A stretch of DNA of 64,000 bases from Qipengyuania_C sp046254955 (GCF_046254955.1 NZ_JBJXRG010000003.1:1-64000); one strand, 5' to 3'; positions 9,135 to 17,700 are shown, counted from the first letter of the stretch. The notes: generated by a model from the sequence alone, not told the origin. Translations and numbers: made by a program.

Positions 9135-10235
9135 TCAAGTGGTTAGCGAGACCCTACCCCCCGCATGGCGTTCCAGCCGACCGGCGATCTCCAGTTCGAG
9201 CAGGGCAAGCTGCACGGCGGCGGGGCTCTCGCCCGATTGCCGGACCAGCTCGTCGACCGCGATGGGCGCGGTGGTGAGCAGGTCCCCGATCTCGGCCGGT
9301 TCGGCTTCCGCAAATTCTTCCGGCAGGTAATCGAACGTCGCGCCGTCTTCGCGAAAGCTTGAGCGCGGGTTGCCATCGAAATCCGACAGCAGCTCAATCA
9401 CATCCTCGGGCGATTGCACCAGCACCGCGCCCTCGCGGATCAGCTGGTTGCAACCATGTGAGCGCGCATCGAGCGGGCTGCCGGGGATCGCCATCACCTC
9501 CCTGCCCGCTTCGCCCGCAAGCCTTGCAGTGATGAGCGAGCCGGACTTGGGCGCAGCCTCCACCACCAGCGTGCCCGCCGCTAGCCCAGCGATGATGCGG
9601 TTGCGGCTGGGGAAGTGGCTGCCGCGCGGTTCGGTGCCGGGAGGCTGCTCGGCAAGCAGCAGGCCCTCGCTGGCGATCCGTTCCTGCAGCTGCTCGTGCT
9701 GCGGCGGATAGGCAATGTCGATCCCGCTGGCGATCACGCCGATGGTCGCGGGGAATGCCCCCTCATGGCAGGCTCCATCGATTCCGCGCGCCAGCCCGGA
9801 GACGACCGTGAAGCCCTCCCCCGCCAACTCGGAGGCAAACTCGCGAGCCAGCTTGACCGCTGCGGCGCTGGCATTGCGCGCACCCACCATCGCCACGCAC
9901 GGCTTGTGCGCCAGCGATACATCGCCGCGCCAGGTCAGGATCGGCGGCGCGCTTTCGAGCTGGCTGAGCCGCGCGGGATAATCCGCCTGGTCATGGAAGA
10001 GGTATTTCGCGCCTGCCTTGCGCACGGCTGCCACCTCGCGCTCGATCCGATCGACGGACGCGGCGCGATATCGCCGTCCACCTTTCTTGCCCAGATCAGG
10101 CAGGGCTTCCAGCGCCTGCGCCGCCGAGCCGAACCGCGCGAGCAACTGCGCGTAGGATACCGGACCGATATTGGGCGAACGCAGCAAACGGATTCGCGCA
10201 AAGGCCTCGTCCTGCGAAAGAGTGGCTGCTTCCAT
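9135..10235 (-). CDS. dprA: DNA-protecting protein DprA
   Basis: Rossmann-like single-strand DNA-binding protein that protects incoming DNA and loads RecA during natural transformation. The 366-residue protein has an N-terminal helical (SAM/HhH-like) region, a central DprA domain with GARNASAAAV, SGLARGIDGACHEGAF and ASGIDIAYPPQHEQL, and a C-terminal winged-helix region from about residue 300. It lies between plsY and topA on the same strand, the common alphaproteobacterial order plsY-dprA-topA. No other competence gene is in the window, so transformability cannot be judged. Confidence 0.94.
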   Translation of the reverse strand: MEAATLSQDEAFARIRLLRSPNIGPVSYAQLLARFGSAAQALEALPDLGKKGGRRYRAASVDRIEREVAAVRKAGAKYLFHDQADYPARLSQLESAPPILTWRGDVSLAHKPCVAMVGARNASAAAVKLAREFASELAGEGFTVVSGLARGIDGACHEGAFPATIGVIASGIDIAYPPQHEQLQERIASEGLLLAEQPPGTEPRGSHFPSRNRIIAGLAAGTLVVEAAPKSGSLITARLAGEAGREVMAIPGSPLDARSHGCNQLIREGAVLVQSPEDVIELLSDFDGNPRSSFREDGATFDYLPEEFAEAEPAEIGDLLTTAPIAVDELVRQSGESPAAVQLALLELEIAGRLERHAGGRVSLTT

Positions 10236-10290
10236 CGCTGCATCGCAGCCGAGCCGGCGCGCGCAGTCCAGTTAAGCTCCTGTAAGGTGG

Positions 10291-10878
10291 CTAGTCCTTC
10301 TTGCCGCCCACGCGCGGCTCCTCACCCTTCATCAACCGCGCGATATTCGCGCGGTGGAGGTAGATGATTAGCCCGGCAATCGCCGCCAGTACGGGGAAAT
10401 ACTCCGGATAGCCCAACAGAGGCGCTGCCGCTGCGGCCCCGACGACCGCCGCCATCCCGGCGAGCGAGGAGATGCGGAAAATAGCAAGAGTGCTGAGCCA
10501 GACCAGCGCGTAAGCCAGCCCGATCGGCCAGGCGAGGCCGAAGCTCACGCCCGCATTGGTTGCGACACCCTTGCCGCCCTTGAAGCCCAGCCAGACAGGG
10601 AAGCAATGCCCCAGCACCGCGGCGCCTGCCGCGAAAGCGTCCGGAGGCCCACTCCACAGCTGGCTCGCAATCCACACTGGCAGGAAACCCTTGGCAAGAT
10701 CGAGCAACAGCGTCGCTGCCGCCAGCCCCTTGTTGCCGGTGCGCAGCACATTAGTCGCGCCAATGTTTCCGCTGCCGATATTGCGCACATCGCCCATACC
10801 TGCCGCCTTGGTCAGCAGCAGACCGAAGGGGATCGATCCGATGAAATAGCCGAGCAGGCCCGCGAGAAGTGCTTCCAT
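10291..10878 (-). CDS. plsY: Glycerol-3-phosphate acyltransferase PlsY
   Basis: Integral membrane enzyme that transfers an acyl group from acyl phosphate to glycerol-3-phosphate, the first step of phospholipid synthesis. The 195-residue protein begins MEALLAGLLGYFIGSIPFG and has about five membrane segments. The three conserved cytoplasmic motifs are seen: SGNIGATNVLRTG, GFKGGKGVATNAGV, and the HRANIARLMKGEEPR region at the C-terminus. I chose the ATG at 10878. The open frame extends much further upstream, but that part is the antisense of murI and has no acyltransferase features. It reads away from murI across a 66-base gap that contains a small inverted repeat. Confidence 0.95.
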   Translation of the reverse strand: MEALLAGLLGYFIGSIPFGLLLTKAAGMGDVRNIGSGNIGATNVLRTGNKGLAAATLLLDLAKGFLPVWIASQLWSGPPDAFAAGAAVLGHCFPVWLGFKGGKGVATNAGVSFGLAWPIGLAYALVWLSTLAIFRISSLAGMAAVVGAAAAAPLLGYPEYFPVLAAIAGLIIYLHRANIARLMKGEEPRVGGKKD

Positions 10879-10893
10879 GGATTCTGCCCTACC

Positions 10894-10920
10894 CTTTCGC
10901 AGCGAGCTTGTCGAAAGACG
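10894..10920. repeat. Small inverted repeat between plsY and murI
   Basis: CTTTCG at 10894-10899 is repeated inverted as CGAAAG at 10912-10917 around a 12-base loop containing AGCGAGCTTGT. The core GAGCTTGTCGAAAGACG resembles, from memory, short dispersed palindromes common in sphingomonad intergenic DNA. No second copy was recognised in this window. It sits in the divergent promoter region, so it could instead be an operator. Confidence 0.4.
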
Positions 10921-10944
10921 GTAAATGCTTTTAGGGCGAGCGCA

Positions 10945-11739
10945 ATGCAAGCCAACTCTCCCATCCTGCTGTTCGATTCCGGCATCGGCGGCCTCACTGT
11001 GCTGAGCGAATTGCGCAAGCTGCTGCCCGATGCGCCGGTGATCTATGCCGCGGACCAGGCCGGCCTGCCCTATGGCGAGAAAAGCGAGGCCGAGATTGCC
11101 GCGCGCGTCTCCGGCCTGCTTGGCCGCATGGCGGAGCGCTGGCAGCCGCGCCTGATCTGTATTGCCTGCAATACCGCCAGCACTATTGCGCTGGGCATGG
11201 TTCGCGATGTGCTGGAAATCCCGATTGTCGGCACAGTCCCCGCGATCAAGCCCGCCGCCGGAATGACCAAGAGCGGCGTGATCGGCCTGCTCGGCACCAA
11301 GGCGACCATCCGCCAGGCCTATGTCGACAATCTTCAGCAGGAATTTGCCGGCGGGATGAAGCTGCTGCGGCACGGCGCGCACGGACTGGTCGATCTGGCG
11401 GAAGCCAAGATGCGCGGAGAAGATGTCTCGATCGATGCGGTCGCCGAAGAGACCAAAGGCCTGCTGCTCCAGCCGCATGGCGACGAGATCGACACCGTCG
11501 TGCTCGCCTGCACACACTTCCCGCTGCTGGAAGAGGAGCTGGGCAAGGCGATCGGCCGCGATGTGAACTTCGTGCACGGAGCGGCCGGAATCGCGCGGCG
11601 CGTCGCTTTCCTGACCGACGGGCAGGTGTTCGAGCGATCCGGTCCTGATCGCGCGGTCACGACCGGCGATCCGGGCGATTTCAAGCAGCTTTCTCGCGCT
11701 TTTGCCGCGCATGGGATCGAGCAACTCGAAGGTTTCTAG
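10945..11739 (+). CDS. murI: Glutamate racemase
   Basis: Cofactor-independent racemase that makes D-glutamate for peptidoglycan. The 264-residue protein has the substrate-binding motif FDSGIGGLTVL (Asp11 and Ser12) and the two catalytic cysteines, Cys75 in IACNTAST and Cys189 in VVLACTHFPLL. I chose the ATG at 10945, giving MQANSPILLFDSG. Longer in-frame extensions upstream run through the antisense of plsY and are not credible. The stop codon abuts the ATG of the next gene, so the two are almost certainly co-transcribed. Confidence 0.95.
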   Translation: MQANSPILLFDSGIGGLTVLSELRKLLPDAPVIYAADQAGLPYGEKSEAEIAARVSGLLGRMAERWQPRLICIACNTASTIALGMVRDVLEIPIVGTVPAIKPAAGMTKSGVIGLLGTKATIRQAYVDNLQQEFAGGMKLLRHGAHGLVDLAEAKMRGEDVSIDAVAEETKGLLLQPHGDEIDTVVLACTHFPLLEEELGKAIGRDVNFVHGAAGIARRVAFLTDGQVFERSGPDRAVTTGDPGDFKQLSRAFAAHGIEQLEGF

Positions 11740-12204
11740 ATGAGCGATCGCGGCGCCTTGGCCGAAACGAGTTTCGCCCGGCTGGCCGAAGAACAGGGCG
11801 ACATCACACGGCAAGTGATCGAACACTACTATCGTATTTGCCCCGGGGCGCGGGCATCCTTTGCCTATCACGGTCTCGACAACGTGCCCGAACTGGAGGG
11901 CAGAATGGTAGCCGAAACGGTATTCCTGCTAATGCAGTGGGCGGCCGATCCAACCCCTACCCAGGTCGAGCAAGGCACGACGATTTGTCATCACCAGGAC
12001 ACGCTGGAGGTCGGGCCGCATTGGTATATCGGCCTGGTGGATGCGGTGCTGGCTGTATTGTTCGAGACGATACCGGCTGATGCCGACGAAGAGCGGGCGG
12101 TGTGGCGAGCCATTCGGGTCGAGATCGTCGCATTTATCGAATCCGTCCGGTCCGAGTTCTGGCGTAAGGAAGACGAAGGCCCGCTGCCCCCCTTTGATCT
12201 GTGA
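11740..12204 (+). CDS. Possible globin-like protein
   Basis: A 154-residue, all-alpha-looking soluble protein whose ATG follows the murI stop with no gap. The stretch TTICHHQDTLEVGPHWYIG (residues 80-98) is reminiscent of the F-helix region of bacterial globins and globin-coupled sensors, which carry the proximal heme His a few residues before a P-x-W-Y or P-x-x-Y motif. Here His84/His85 fall one or two positions out of register with my manual alignment, so heme binding is uncertain. HYYRICPGARASFAYHG near residue 29 fits a B-C helix region. The position directly upstream of ALA synthase makes a heme link attractive. The family assignment is inference; otherwise this is a conserved hypothetical protein. 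Confidence 0.5.
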   Translation: MSDRGALAETSFARLAEEQGDITRQVIEHYYRICPGARASFAYHGLDNVPELEGRMVAETVFLLMQWAADPTPTQVEQGTTICHHQDTLEVGPHWYIGLVDAVLAVLFETIPADADEERAVWRAIRVEIVAFIESVRSEFWRKEDEGPLPPFDL

Positions 12205-12235
12205 AAAATTCCCCAGCGAAAACCATATTCTTACC

Positions 12236-12250
12236 TGCGAATCGTTCGCA
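12236..12250. promoter_or_regulatory. Palindrome upstream of hemA
   Basis: TGCGAA-TCG-TTCGCA is a perfect 6-base inverted repeat in the 134-base gap before hemA, about 90 bases upstream of the start. It matches no FNR-type (TTGA-N6-TCAA) or Irr-type box that I know. It could bind a dimeric regulator, but this is a proposal from symmetry and position only. Confidence 0.3.
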
Positions 12251-12338
12251 AAGATCGCGGTGGCAAAACGCAACTTAATTGCCTAGATCGCAGGGCGAAT
12301 TTGCCGGGAGGGCCGGCGCAGATTCGTGAGTGACGCAA

Positions 12339-13559
12339 GTGAACTATAACCAGATCTTCGATTCAGCGATCGATCGCCTGCACGAAGAAGGCCGGTATCG
12401 CGTCTTCATCGACATCCTGCGCAACAAGGGTGCGTTCCCCAATGCGCGCTGCTTTGCCGGGCACAATGGCCCGAAGCCGATCACGGTGTGGTGCTCGAAC
12501 GATTATCTTGCCATGGGCCAGCACCCCAAAGTGATCGAGGCGATGGAAGAAGCGCTGCACGATGTCGGCGCAGGATCGGGCGGCACCCGCAATATCGGCG
12601 GCAACACCCACCTCCATGTCGAGCTGGAGCGCGAGCTGGCCGATCTGCATGGGAAGCAAGGCGCGCTGCTGTTCACCAGCGGCTATGTCTCGAACGACGC
12701 AACGCTTTCGACGCTCGCCAAGCTGCTGCCCGGCTGCATGATCTTCTCCGACGAACTCAACCACGCCAGCATGATTGCTGGTATCCGCAATTCGGGCTGC
12801 GAGAAGCGCGTATTCCGTCACAATGACATGGCGCATCTTGAAGAGCTGCTCGCGGCGGAAGATCACGACACGCCCAAGGTCATCGCCTTCGAAAGCGTCT
12901 ACTCGATGGATGGCGACGTCGCACCGATCCATGCGATCTGCGACCTCGCAGAGAAGTATAACGCGCTCACCTATATCGACGAAGTCCACGCAGTGGGAAT
13001 GTATGGCGAGCACGGCGGCGGCATTTCCGAACGCGACGAAGCGGCCGACCGGATCGACATCATCGAAGGCACGCTGGGCAAGGCATTCGGCGTTATGGGT
13101 GGCTACATCGCGGCCGATACGCGCGTGATCGATTGCATCCGCAGCTATGCGCCCGGCTTCATTTTCACGACCTCGCTGTCGCCCGTCCTGGTCGCAGGCG
13201 TGTTAGCTGCCGTGAAGCACCTCAAGAATTCGAGCGAGGAACGCGACGCGCAGCAAGCCGCCGCTGCCATGCTCAAGCAGAAGCTGCGCGATGCCGGCCT
13301 GCCGGTAATGGACAGCGTCACTCATATCGTGCCGCTCATGGTCGGCGATCCGGTTCGCGCCAAGAAGATCAGCGACATCCTGCTCGCCGAATACGGCGTC
13401 TACGTCCAGCCGATCAATTTCCCGACCGTGCCGCGCGGCACCGAACGCCTGCGCTTCACCCCAGGCCCTGCCCACACCGAAGCGATGATGGACGAGCTGA
13501 CTAGCGCACTGGTCGAAATCTGGGATCGGCTCGAGCTGGAACTGCGCAAAGCCGCATAA
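12339..13559 (+). CDS. hemA: 5-aminolevulinate synthase
   Basis: PLP enzyme that condenses glycine and succinyl-CoA to 5-aminolevulinate, the first step of heme synthesis by the Shemin (C4) route used by alphaproteobacteria. The protein of about 406 residues shows the alpha-oxoamine synthase features GAGSGGTRNIGGNTHLH, DELNHASMIAGIR, TYIDEVHAVGMYG and the PLP lysine in GTLGKAFGVMGGY. I prefer the GTG at 12339, giving NYNQIFDSAIDRLH, because family members begin there. A GTG at 12330 adds three residues and is a close alternative. This is not the glutamyl-tRNA reductase that carries the same symbol in other bacteria. Confidence 0.95.
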   Translation: MNYNQIFDSAIDRLHEEGRYRVFIDILRNKGAFPNARCFAGHNGPKPITVWCSNDYLAMGQHPKVIEAMEEALHDVGAGSGGTRNIGGNTHLHVELERELADLHGKQGALLFTSGYVSNDATLSTLAKLLPGCMIFSDELNHASMIAGIRNSGCEKRVFRHNDMAHLEELLAAEDHDTPKVIAFESVYSMDGDVAPIHAICDLAEKYNALTYIDEVHAVGMYGEHGGGISERDEAADRIDIIEGTLGKAFGVMGGYIAADTRVIDCIRSYAPGFIFTTSLSPVLVAGVLAAVKHLKNSSEERDAQQAAAAMLKQKLRDAGLPVMDSVTHIVPLMVGDPVRAKKISDILLAEYGVYVQPINFPTVPRGTERLRFTPGPAHTEAMMDELTSALVEIWDRLELELRKAA

Positions 13560-13622
13560 GACGATTGCTGCCGCCCGCCGACGGGCCGCAGAGCCTGCAT
13601 CGGGCCTTGATGGAGAGGACCG

Positions 13623-15236
13623 ATGTACCAGGTCGAACTGACTGAAAGCTACTTCCCCGCGCAGGACGATCTCGATCTGCGTGACACAACCGTTGGCTCT
13701 GCCTTGAGCGATGCCGCCGCAAACTGGCCAGACATGCCCGCTATGCGCGAAGCGTTCGAGGACGGTGCGATCGGGCGCAACTGGACTTTCTCTGAACTGT
13801 TGGCGGATTCGACGCGCCTCGCGGAAAAGCTGCTGACCCGCTACGAGCCTGGCGAGCGCATCATCATTTGGGCGCCCAATATCCCCGAGTGGATCCTGTG
13901 CGAATATGCATTCGGCCTCGCCGGGCTAGTCCTCGTCACGGCCAATCCCGGCTACCAGCCGCGCGAACTGGCCTATGTAGCCGAACAGTCCTCAGCAGTG
14001 GGACTGTTCATCGTCGAAAGCTTCCGCGGCAATCCGATGGCGGAAATCGCGCGCAAGGTGGCCGCAGATAATCCGGCGATCCGCGAAATTGTCGATATGC
14101 AGGACGAGAACGCCCTTTTTTCTAAAGGCGACCTTGAGAGCGCCATACCGCAGGTCAAACCGCAGGATATCGCACAGATTCAATACACATCGGGAAGCAC
14201 GGGCTTCCCCAAGGGCGTGCTGCTTCACCACTACGGGCTGACAAACAATTCGCGCCATGCCTACGAGCGTGTGGGAATGGATCTGCATGGTGTCGGCCTG
14301 CTGGCTGCTCCGCTGTTTCATACCACCGGATGTGCAGTGTCCGTATTGGGCGCGTGCCAGGGCGGCGCTTTGATCGTGGTGCCTCCGATGTTCGAGCCGA
14401 ACCTCGCTAACCAGCTCGTCGAATCCGAAAAGATCACCATGATCAACGGCGTACCGACGATGTACATGATGATGCTCGAGGCTGACGACGCCAATCCGCG
14501 TGACCTGAAATCAATCGATGTGATCGGAGCAGGCGGTTCAATGGTGTCACCGGAGCTGATCCGGCGCGTTAAGGATCGCTTCGGGTGCAAGTTCACCAAT
14601 GGCTACGGGATGACAGAGACTTCTCCGCTGCTCACGGGGACGCGCGATAGCGATCCGATGGAGAAGCAGACCGAGACCATCGGCCAGCCTTTCGCGCAGG
14701 TCGAAGTGTCGATCCGCGATCCGCAGACAAACAAAGTCATGCCGCTCGATACCGTCGGCGAGATCTGTGCCCGCGGCTACAACGTCATGTCCGGCTATAA
14801 TGACAATCCTGAAGCGACAGCCGAGGCCGTAGATGCCGAAGGCTGGATGCATACGGGCGATCTCGGCCGGATGGATAGCCAGGGATTCGTAACGATAACC
14901 GGGCGCGTGAAGGAAATGATCATTCGCGGGGGTGAGAACCTGTTCCCGGTCGAGATCGAGAACGCCCTGCTCGAACATCCCGACGTCGCCCAGGTTGCTG
15001 TCGTGGGCCTGCCGGACGAGAAATGGGGCGAGATTGTCGCCGCTTTCGTGCGGGTGCCGGAAGGCGGCTCATTCGATCCGCAAGCCCTCAAAGCGCACTG
15101 CCGCGGATTACTTGCAGCGCAGAAATCCCCGGCCGTATGGGTGCAGGTCAAGGAGTATCCCATGACCGGGTCCGGCAAAGTCCAGAAGTTCCACCTGCGC
15201 GATGCCTATCTGGACGGGCAATACGGCGAGGTTTAA
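13623..15236 (+). CDS. AMP-dependent acyl-CoA synthetase (FadD family)
   Basis: Adenylate-forming ligase that activates a carboxylic acid, probably a fatty or related acid, to its CoA thioester. The 537-residue protein has the P-loop-like motif YTSGSTGFPKGVLLHH, the aromatic/GYGMTETSPL motif, the hinge TGDLGRMDSQGFV followed by GRVKEMIIRGGENLFP, and the C-terminal catalytic lysine region YPMTGSGKVQKFHLRD. The ATG at 13623 follows a purine-rich GGAGAGGACC. The product resembles the FadD3/AMP-binding subgroup rather than acetyl-CoA synthetase, but the substrate cannot be read from the sequence. A TauD-type dioxygenase follows after 25 bases, so the two likely act in one catabolic step series. 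Confidence 0.88.
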   Translation: MYQVELTESYFPAQDDLDLRDTTVGSALSDAAANWPDMPAMREAFEDGAIGRNWTFSELLADSTRLAEKLLTRYEPGERIIIWAPNIPEWILCEYAFGLAGLVLVTANPGYQPRELAYVAEQSSAVGLFIVESFRGNPMAEIARKVAADNPAIREIVDMQDENALFSKGDLESAIPQVKPQDIAQIQYTSGSTGFPKGVLLHHYGLTNNSRHAYERVGMDLHGVGLLAAPLFHTTGCAVSVLGACQGGALIVVPPMFEPNLANQLVESEKITMINGVPTMYMMMLEADDANPRDLKSIDVIGAGGSMVSPELIRRVKDRFGCKFTNGYGMTETSPLLTGTRDSDPMEKQTETIGQPFAQVEVSIRDPQTNKVMPLDTVGEICARGYNVMSGYNDNPEATAEAVDAEGWMHTGDLGRMDSQGFVTITGRVKEMIIRGGENLFPVEIENALLEHPDVAQVAVVGLPDEKWGEIVAAFVRVPEGGSFDPQALKAHCRGLLAAQKSPAVWVQVKEYPMTGSGKVQKFHLRDAYLDGQYGEV

Positions 15237-15261
15237 TCTCGCAAACAGAGGGAGAAGATTG

Positions 15262-16122
15262 ATGGCCACCATCGCTGACAAAGCGCAGCTCGATACCGGA
15301 TCGCTCGACATACGTCCGATGACGCCAGCGATAGGAGCCGAAATCCTCAATATCGATCTGGGTGCGGACAACATAGCCGAGCGCATCCCCGAGATCCGTG
15401 CCGCCCTGCTCAAGCACGGCGTGATATTCTTTCGCGATCAGGACCTAACGCAGCAACAGCACATCGCTTTCGCGCGCCATTTCGGTGAACTGGAAGTGCA
15501 TCCGGCAACGCCGAAGGACCAGCCCAATCCCGAAGTCCTGCGCATTGCCCATGGTCCAAAGAGCCGCGGGCAAGAGAACAACTGGCATTCGGACGTGACT
15601 TGGCGCGAATGCCCGTCGCTCGGCTCGATCCTCTATGCACATGAAGTCCCCGAGGTCGGCGGCGATACGCTGTTTGCCAACATGCACCTCGCCTATGAGC
15701 GGCTCTCCGAGCAGATGAAGCACTTCTGCGAAGGGCTGACAGCAGTGCACGATATCGCCCGGGTTTTCGCCAAACGGCTGAACAAGTCGCCCGAGGAGCT
15801 GCACGAGAAGTATCCTCCGATGCGCCATCCGGTGATCCGCACGCATCCGGAAACGGGCGAACGGGCGGTTTACGTCAACAACGGCTTCACTTCGCATATC
15901 GAAGGGCTGTCCAAGGAAGAGAGTCTATGGGTGCTGGAGCACCTCTATCGGACGGCGTGGGACGTCGAGATCCAGTGCCGCTTCCGCTGGCAGAATGGAT
16001 CGATCGCGTTCTGGGACAACCGCGTGTGCCAGCACCTTGCCGTATCGGACTACTTCCCCGCGCGCCGAGTCATGGAACGCGTAACAATCGCCGGTGACCG
16101 GCCCTACTTTACGCCAGATTGA
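15262..16122 (+). CDS. TauD/TfdA-family 2-oxoglutarate dioxygenase
   Basis: Fe(II)- and 2-oxoglutarate-dependent oxygenase of 286 residues. The metal triad is visible: NNWHSDVTW gives the H-x-D pair and WDNRVCQHLAV the distal His. The 2-oxoglutarate-binding Arg lies in PARRVMERVTIAGDRP. Family members hydroxylate taurine, 2,4-D, alkyl sulfates or carnitine precursors; the substrate here is unknown. I chose ATG 15262, preceded by GGGAGAAG. The frame is open further upstream but that part overlaps the synthetase. The close spacing to the acyl-CoA synthetase suggests the same operon. Confidence 0.88.
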   Translation: MATIADKAQLDTGSLDIRPMTPAIGAEILNIDLGADNIAERIPEIRAALLKHGVIFFRDQDLTQQQHIAFARHFGELEVHPATPKDQPNPEVLRIAHGPKSRGQENNWHSDVTWRECPSLGSILYAHEVPEVGGDTLFANMHLAYERLSEQMKHFCEGLTAVHDIARVFAKRLNKSPEELHEKYPPMRHPVIRTHPETGERAVYVNNGFTSHIEGLSKEESLWVLEHLYRTAWDVEIQCRFRWQNGSIAFWDNRVCQHLAVSDYFPARRVMERVTIAGDRPYFTPD

Positions 16123-16212
16123 GCGTTTTTCCGTATCCCATTCCCTAGCGTATTTTGCTTGAAGCCCTCGCTGCGCTAGCAAGCTGTCGAAACCTTATCA
16201 GGGAATACAATA

Positions 16213-16914
16213 ATGGGCGGCGACAAGGACCAAACTTACGAAGAAGTCGTGCGCGGACGCAGGTCGATCCGCGGTTATCTCGACAAGCCCGTTCCGCGCG
16301 AGGTAATCGAGGAGGTTGTCTCGCTTGCAATCCGCTCGCCGAGCTCGATGAACACCCAGCCATGGCACTTCCATGTCATCACCGGCGAGCCGCTCGACCG
16401 GATCCGCAAGGGCAATACCGAGAATATCCTCGCCGGGGTTCCGGACAGCCGCGAGTTCCGCCGCGGCGAGCCTTTCGCGGGTGTACACCGCGACCGCCAG
16501 GTCGGCTGCGCTATCCAGCTGTTCGAAGCGATGGACATCAAGCGCGACGACAAGGACAAGCGGCAGGACTGGGTCCTGCGCGGCTTTCGCCAGTTCGACG
16601 CCCCCGTTTGCGTCATCATCACCTATGACAAGGAATTGTCAGGCAGCGACGATACGCCGTTTGATTGCGGCGCAGCGACCACCTCGCTCGTCAACGCGGC
16701 ATGGTCGCGCGGCCTCGGCTGCGTGATCAATTCGCAAGGTATCATGCAAAGTCCTGTGGTTCGCGAACATGCCGGCATTCCGGACGACCAGGTGATCATG
16801 AAAGCGGTCGCGATGGGCTGGCCCGATCCTGATTTCCCTGCGAACGAGGTCTATATCACGCGCAAGAGCGTCGACGAGGCGGCCCGCTTCGTGGGTTTTG
16901 CAGAGGGCGATTAA
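16213..16914 (+). CDS. Nitroreductase family protein
   Basis: FMN-dependent oxidoreductase of 233 residues. The N-terminal GRRSIRGYLDKPVPREV with its RR-S-R pattern binds the FMN phosphate. SPSSMNTQPWHFHVITG is the conserved dimer-interface and flavin motif, and RGLGCVINSQGI near residue 170 is another family segment. The physiological electron acceptor is not deducible; relatives reduce nitroaromatics, quinones or flavins. It lies 90 bases after the dioxygenase on the same strand, so common transcription is possible but not shown. Confidence 0.88.
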   Translation: MGGDKDQTYEEVVRGRRSIRGYLDKPVPREVIEEVVSLAIRSPSSMNTQPWHFHVITGEPLDRIRKGNTENILAGVPDSREFRRGEPFAGVHRDRQVGCAIQLFEAMDIKRDDKDKRQDWVLRGFRQFDAPVCVIITYDKELSGSDDTPFDCGAATTSLVNAAWSRGLGCVINSQGIMQSPVVREHAGIPDDQVIMKAVAMGWPDPDFPANEVYITRKSVDEAARFVGFAEGD

Positions 16915-17078
16915 CCTTCGATAGGCAAGGCAGCCTTCGCATCTCCACTGATCGCAGCGAGCCTTCCGCTGATCGCGGTAACCTTGGCAATTAGTGTTCA
17001 TTTAAGTCTGGTTCAGCAGGAGTGCAGCTGAATGGCGCCACGCGGCGCCCGGAATGCCCGCACATGGAAGGGATTGAG

Positions 17079-17612
17079 ATGAGACAACTATTTGTAGCAG
17101 CATCTGCCGCAGTTTTGAGCCTGAGCGCAGTTGCACATGCACAGGATGACGGCACTGGCAGCGACGGCAGCGATACTCCGGAAACGCCAGAGGCCGAAAC
17201 CGAAGAGACTTCGAATGGCGCGATCGTCACCCGTGAAGAGCTTGTCGAGGACGTTCTCGACGAAAACGGCGACCCGATCCCTGTGCTCGGCGAAGACGGG
17301 GTCCAACTTGAGGACGAGAACGGCAACTTGGTGTTCGAAACTGCAACCGTGGGCTTCGTCCAGACAGTCGAAACACCTTCCGGCATTGTACACACAATCA
17401 CCAAGGTCGATGGCGAGCGTGCAATCGTAGAGCACGATCGTTCCGGCCATCGCAACGCCGAGAAATTCGAGCGCAATCGTGTTGCCAAGGCCGATCGCGC
17501 CGAGCGCCCGGAGAAACCTGAGAAGCCGGAGAAACCCGAGAAGCCGGAAAAGCCGGAGAAACCGGAAAAGCCAGAGAAGCCTGAAAAGCCTGAAAAGCCG
17601 GGCCGGCCATAA
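17079..17612 (+). CDS. Exported protein with C-terminal Pro-Glu-Lys repeats
   Basis: A 177-residue secreted protein of unknown function. ATG 17079 has AAGGGA 6 bases upstream and opens a clear signal peptide, MRQLFVAASAAVLSLSAVAHA, cut before QDDGTG. An acidic low-complexity stretch (residues about 22-50) leads to a small folded region, then a basic segment (FERNRVAKADRAER), then ten Pro-Glu-Lys units and GRP. The repeats vary at synonymous positions. Such repeats favour an extended rod, as in envelope-spanning proteins. An in-frame ATG at 17022 would put 19 polar residues before the signal and is less likely. An outer-membrane protein gene follows after 88 bases. Confidence 0.82.
   Translation: MRQLFVAASAAVLSLSAVAHAQDDGTGSDGSDTPETPEAETEETSNGAIVTREELVEDVLDENGDPIPVLGEDGVQLEDENGNLVFETATVGFVQTVETPSGIVHTITKVDGERAIVEHDRSGHRNAEKFERNRVAKADRAERPEKPEKPEKPEKPEKPEKPEKPEKPEKPEKPGRP
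17508..17597 (+). repeat. Ten tandem 9-base units encoding Pro-Glu-Lys
   Basis: Ten copies of a CCN-GAR-AAR unit in frame with the host gene. The third positions differ from unit to unit (CCG, CCT, CCC, CCA; GAG or GAA; AAA or AAG). This argues for selection on the peptide and against very recent slippage. Copy number could still vary between strains. Confidence 0.95.
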
Positions 17613-17700
17613 GCCCCAGGGACGCAATATAATCCAGGCCGCGCGATTTCCAACAAGGGAGAGCGCGGCCCTGAAGAAAAGACACATTCAGGGGAATACC

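Noticed and set aside
10879..11871. N-terminal extension of plsY by about 330 codons
   Set aside because: The extra part is the antisense of murI; the PlsY start at 10878 gives the normal family length.
17508..17597. PEK repeats considered as a CRISPR or satellite
   Set aside because: The unit is 9 bases, contiguous and in frame, so it is a coding repeat.
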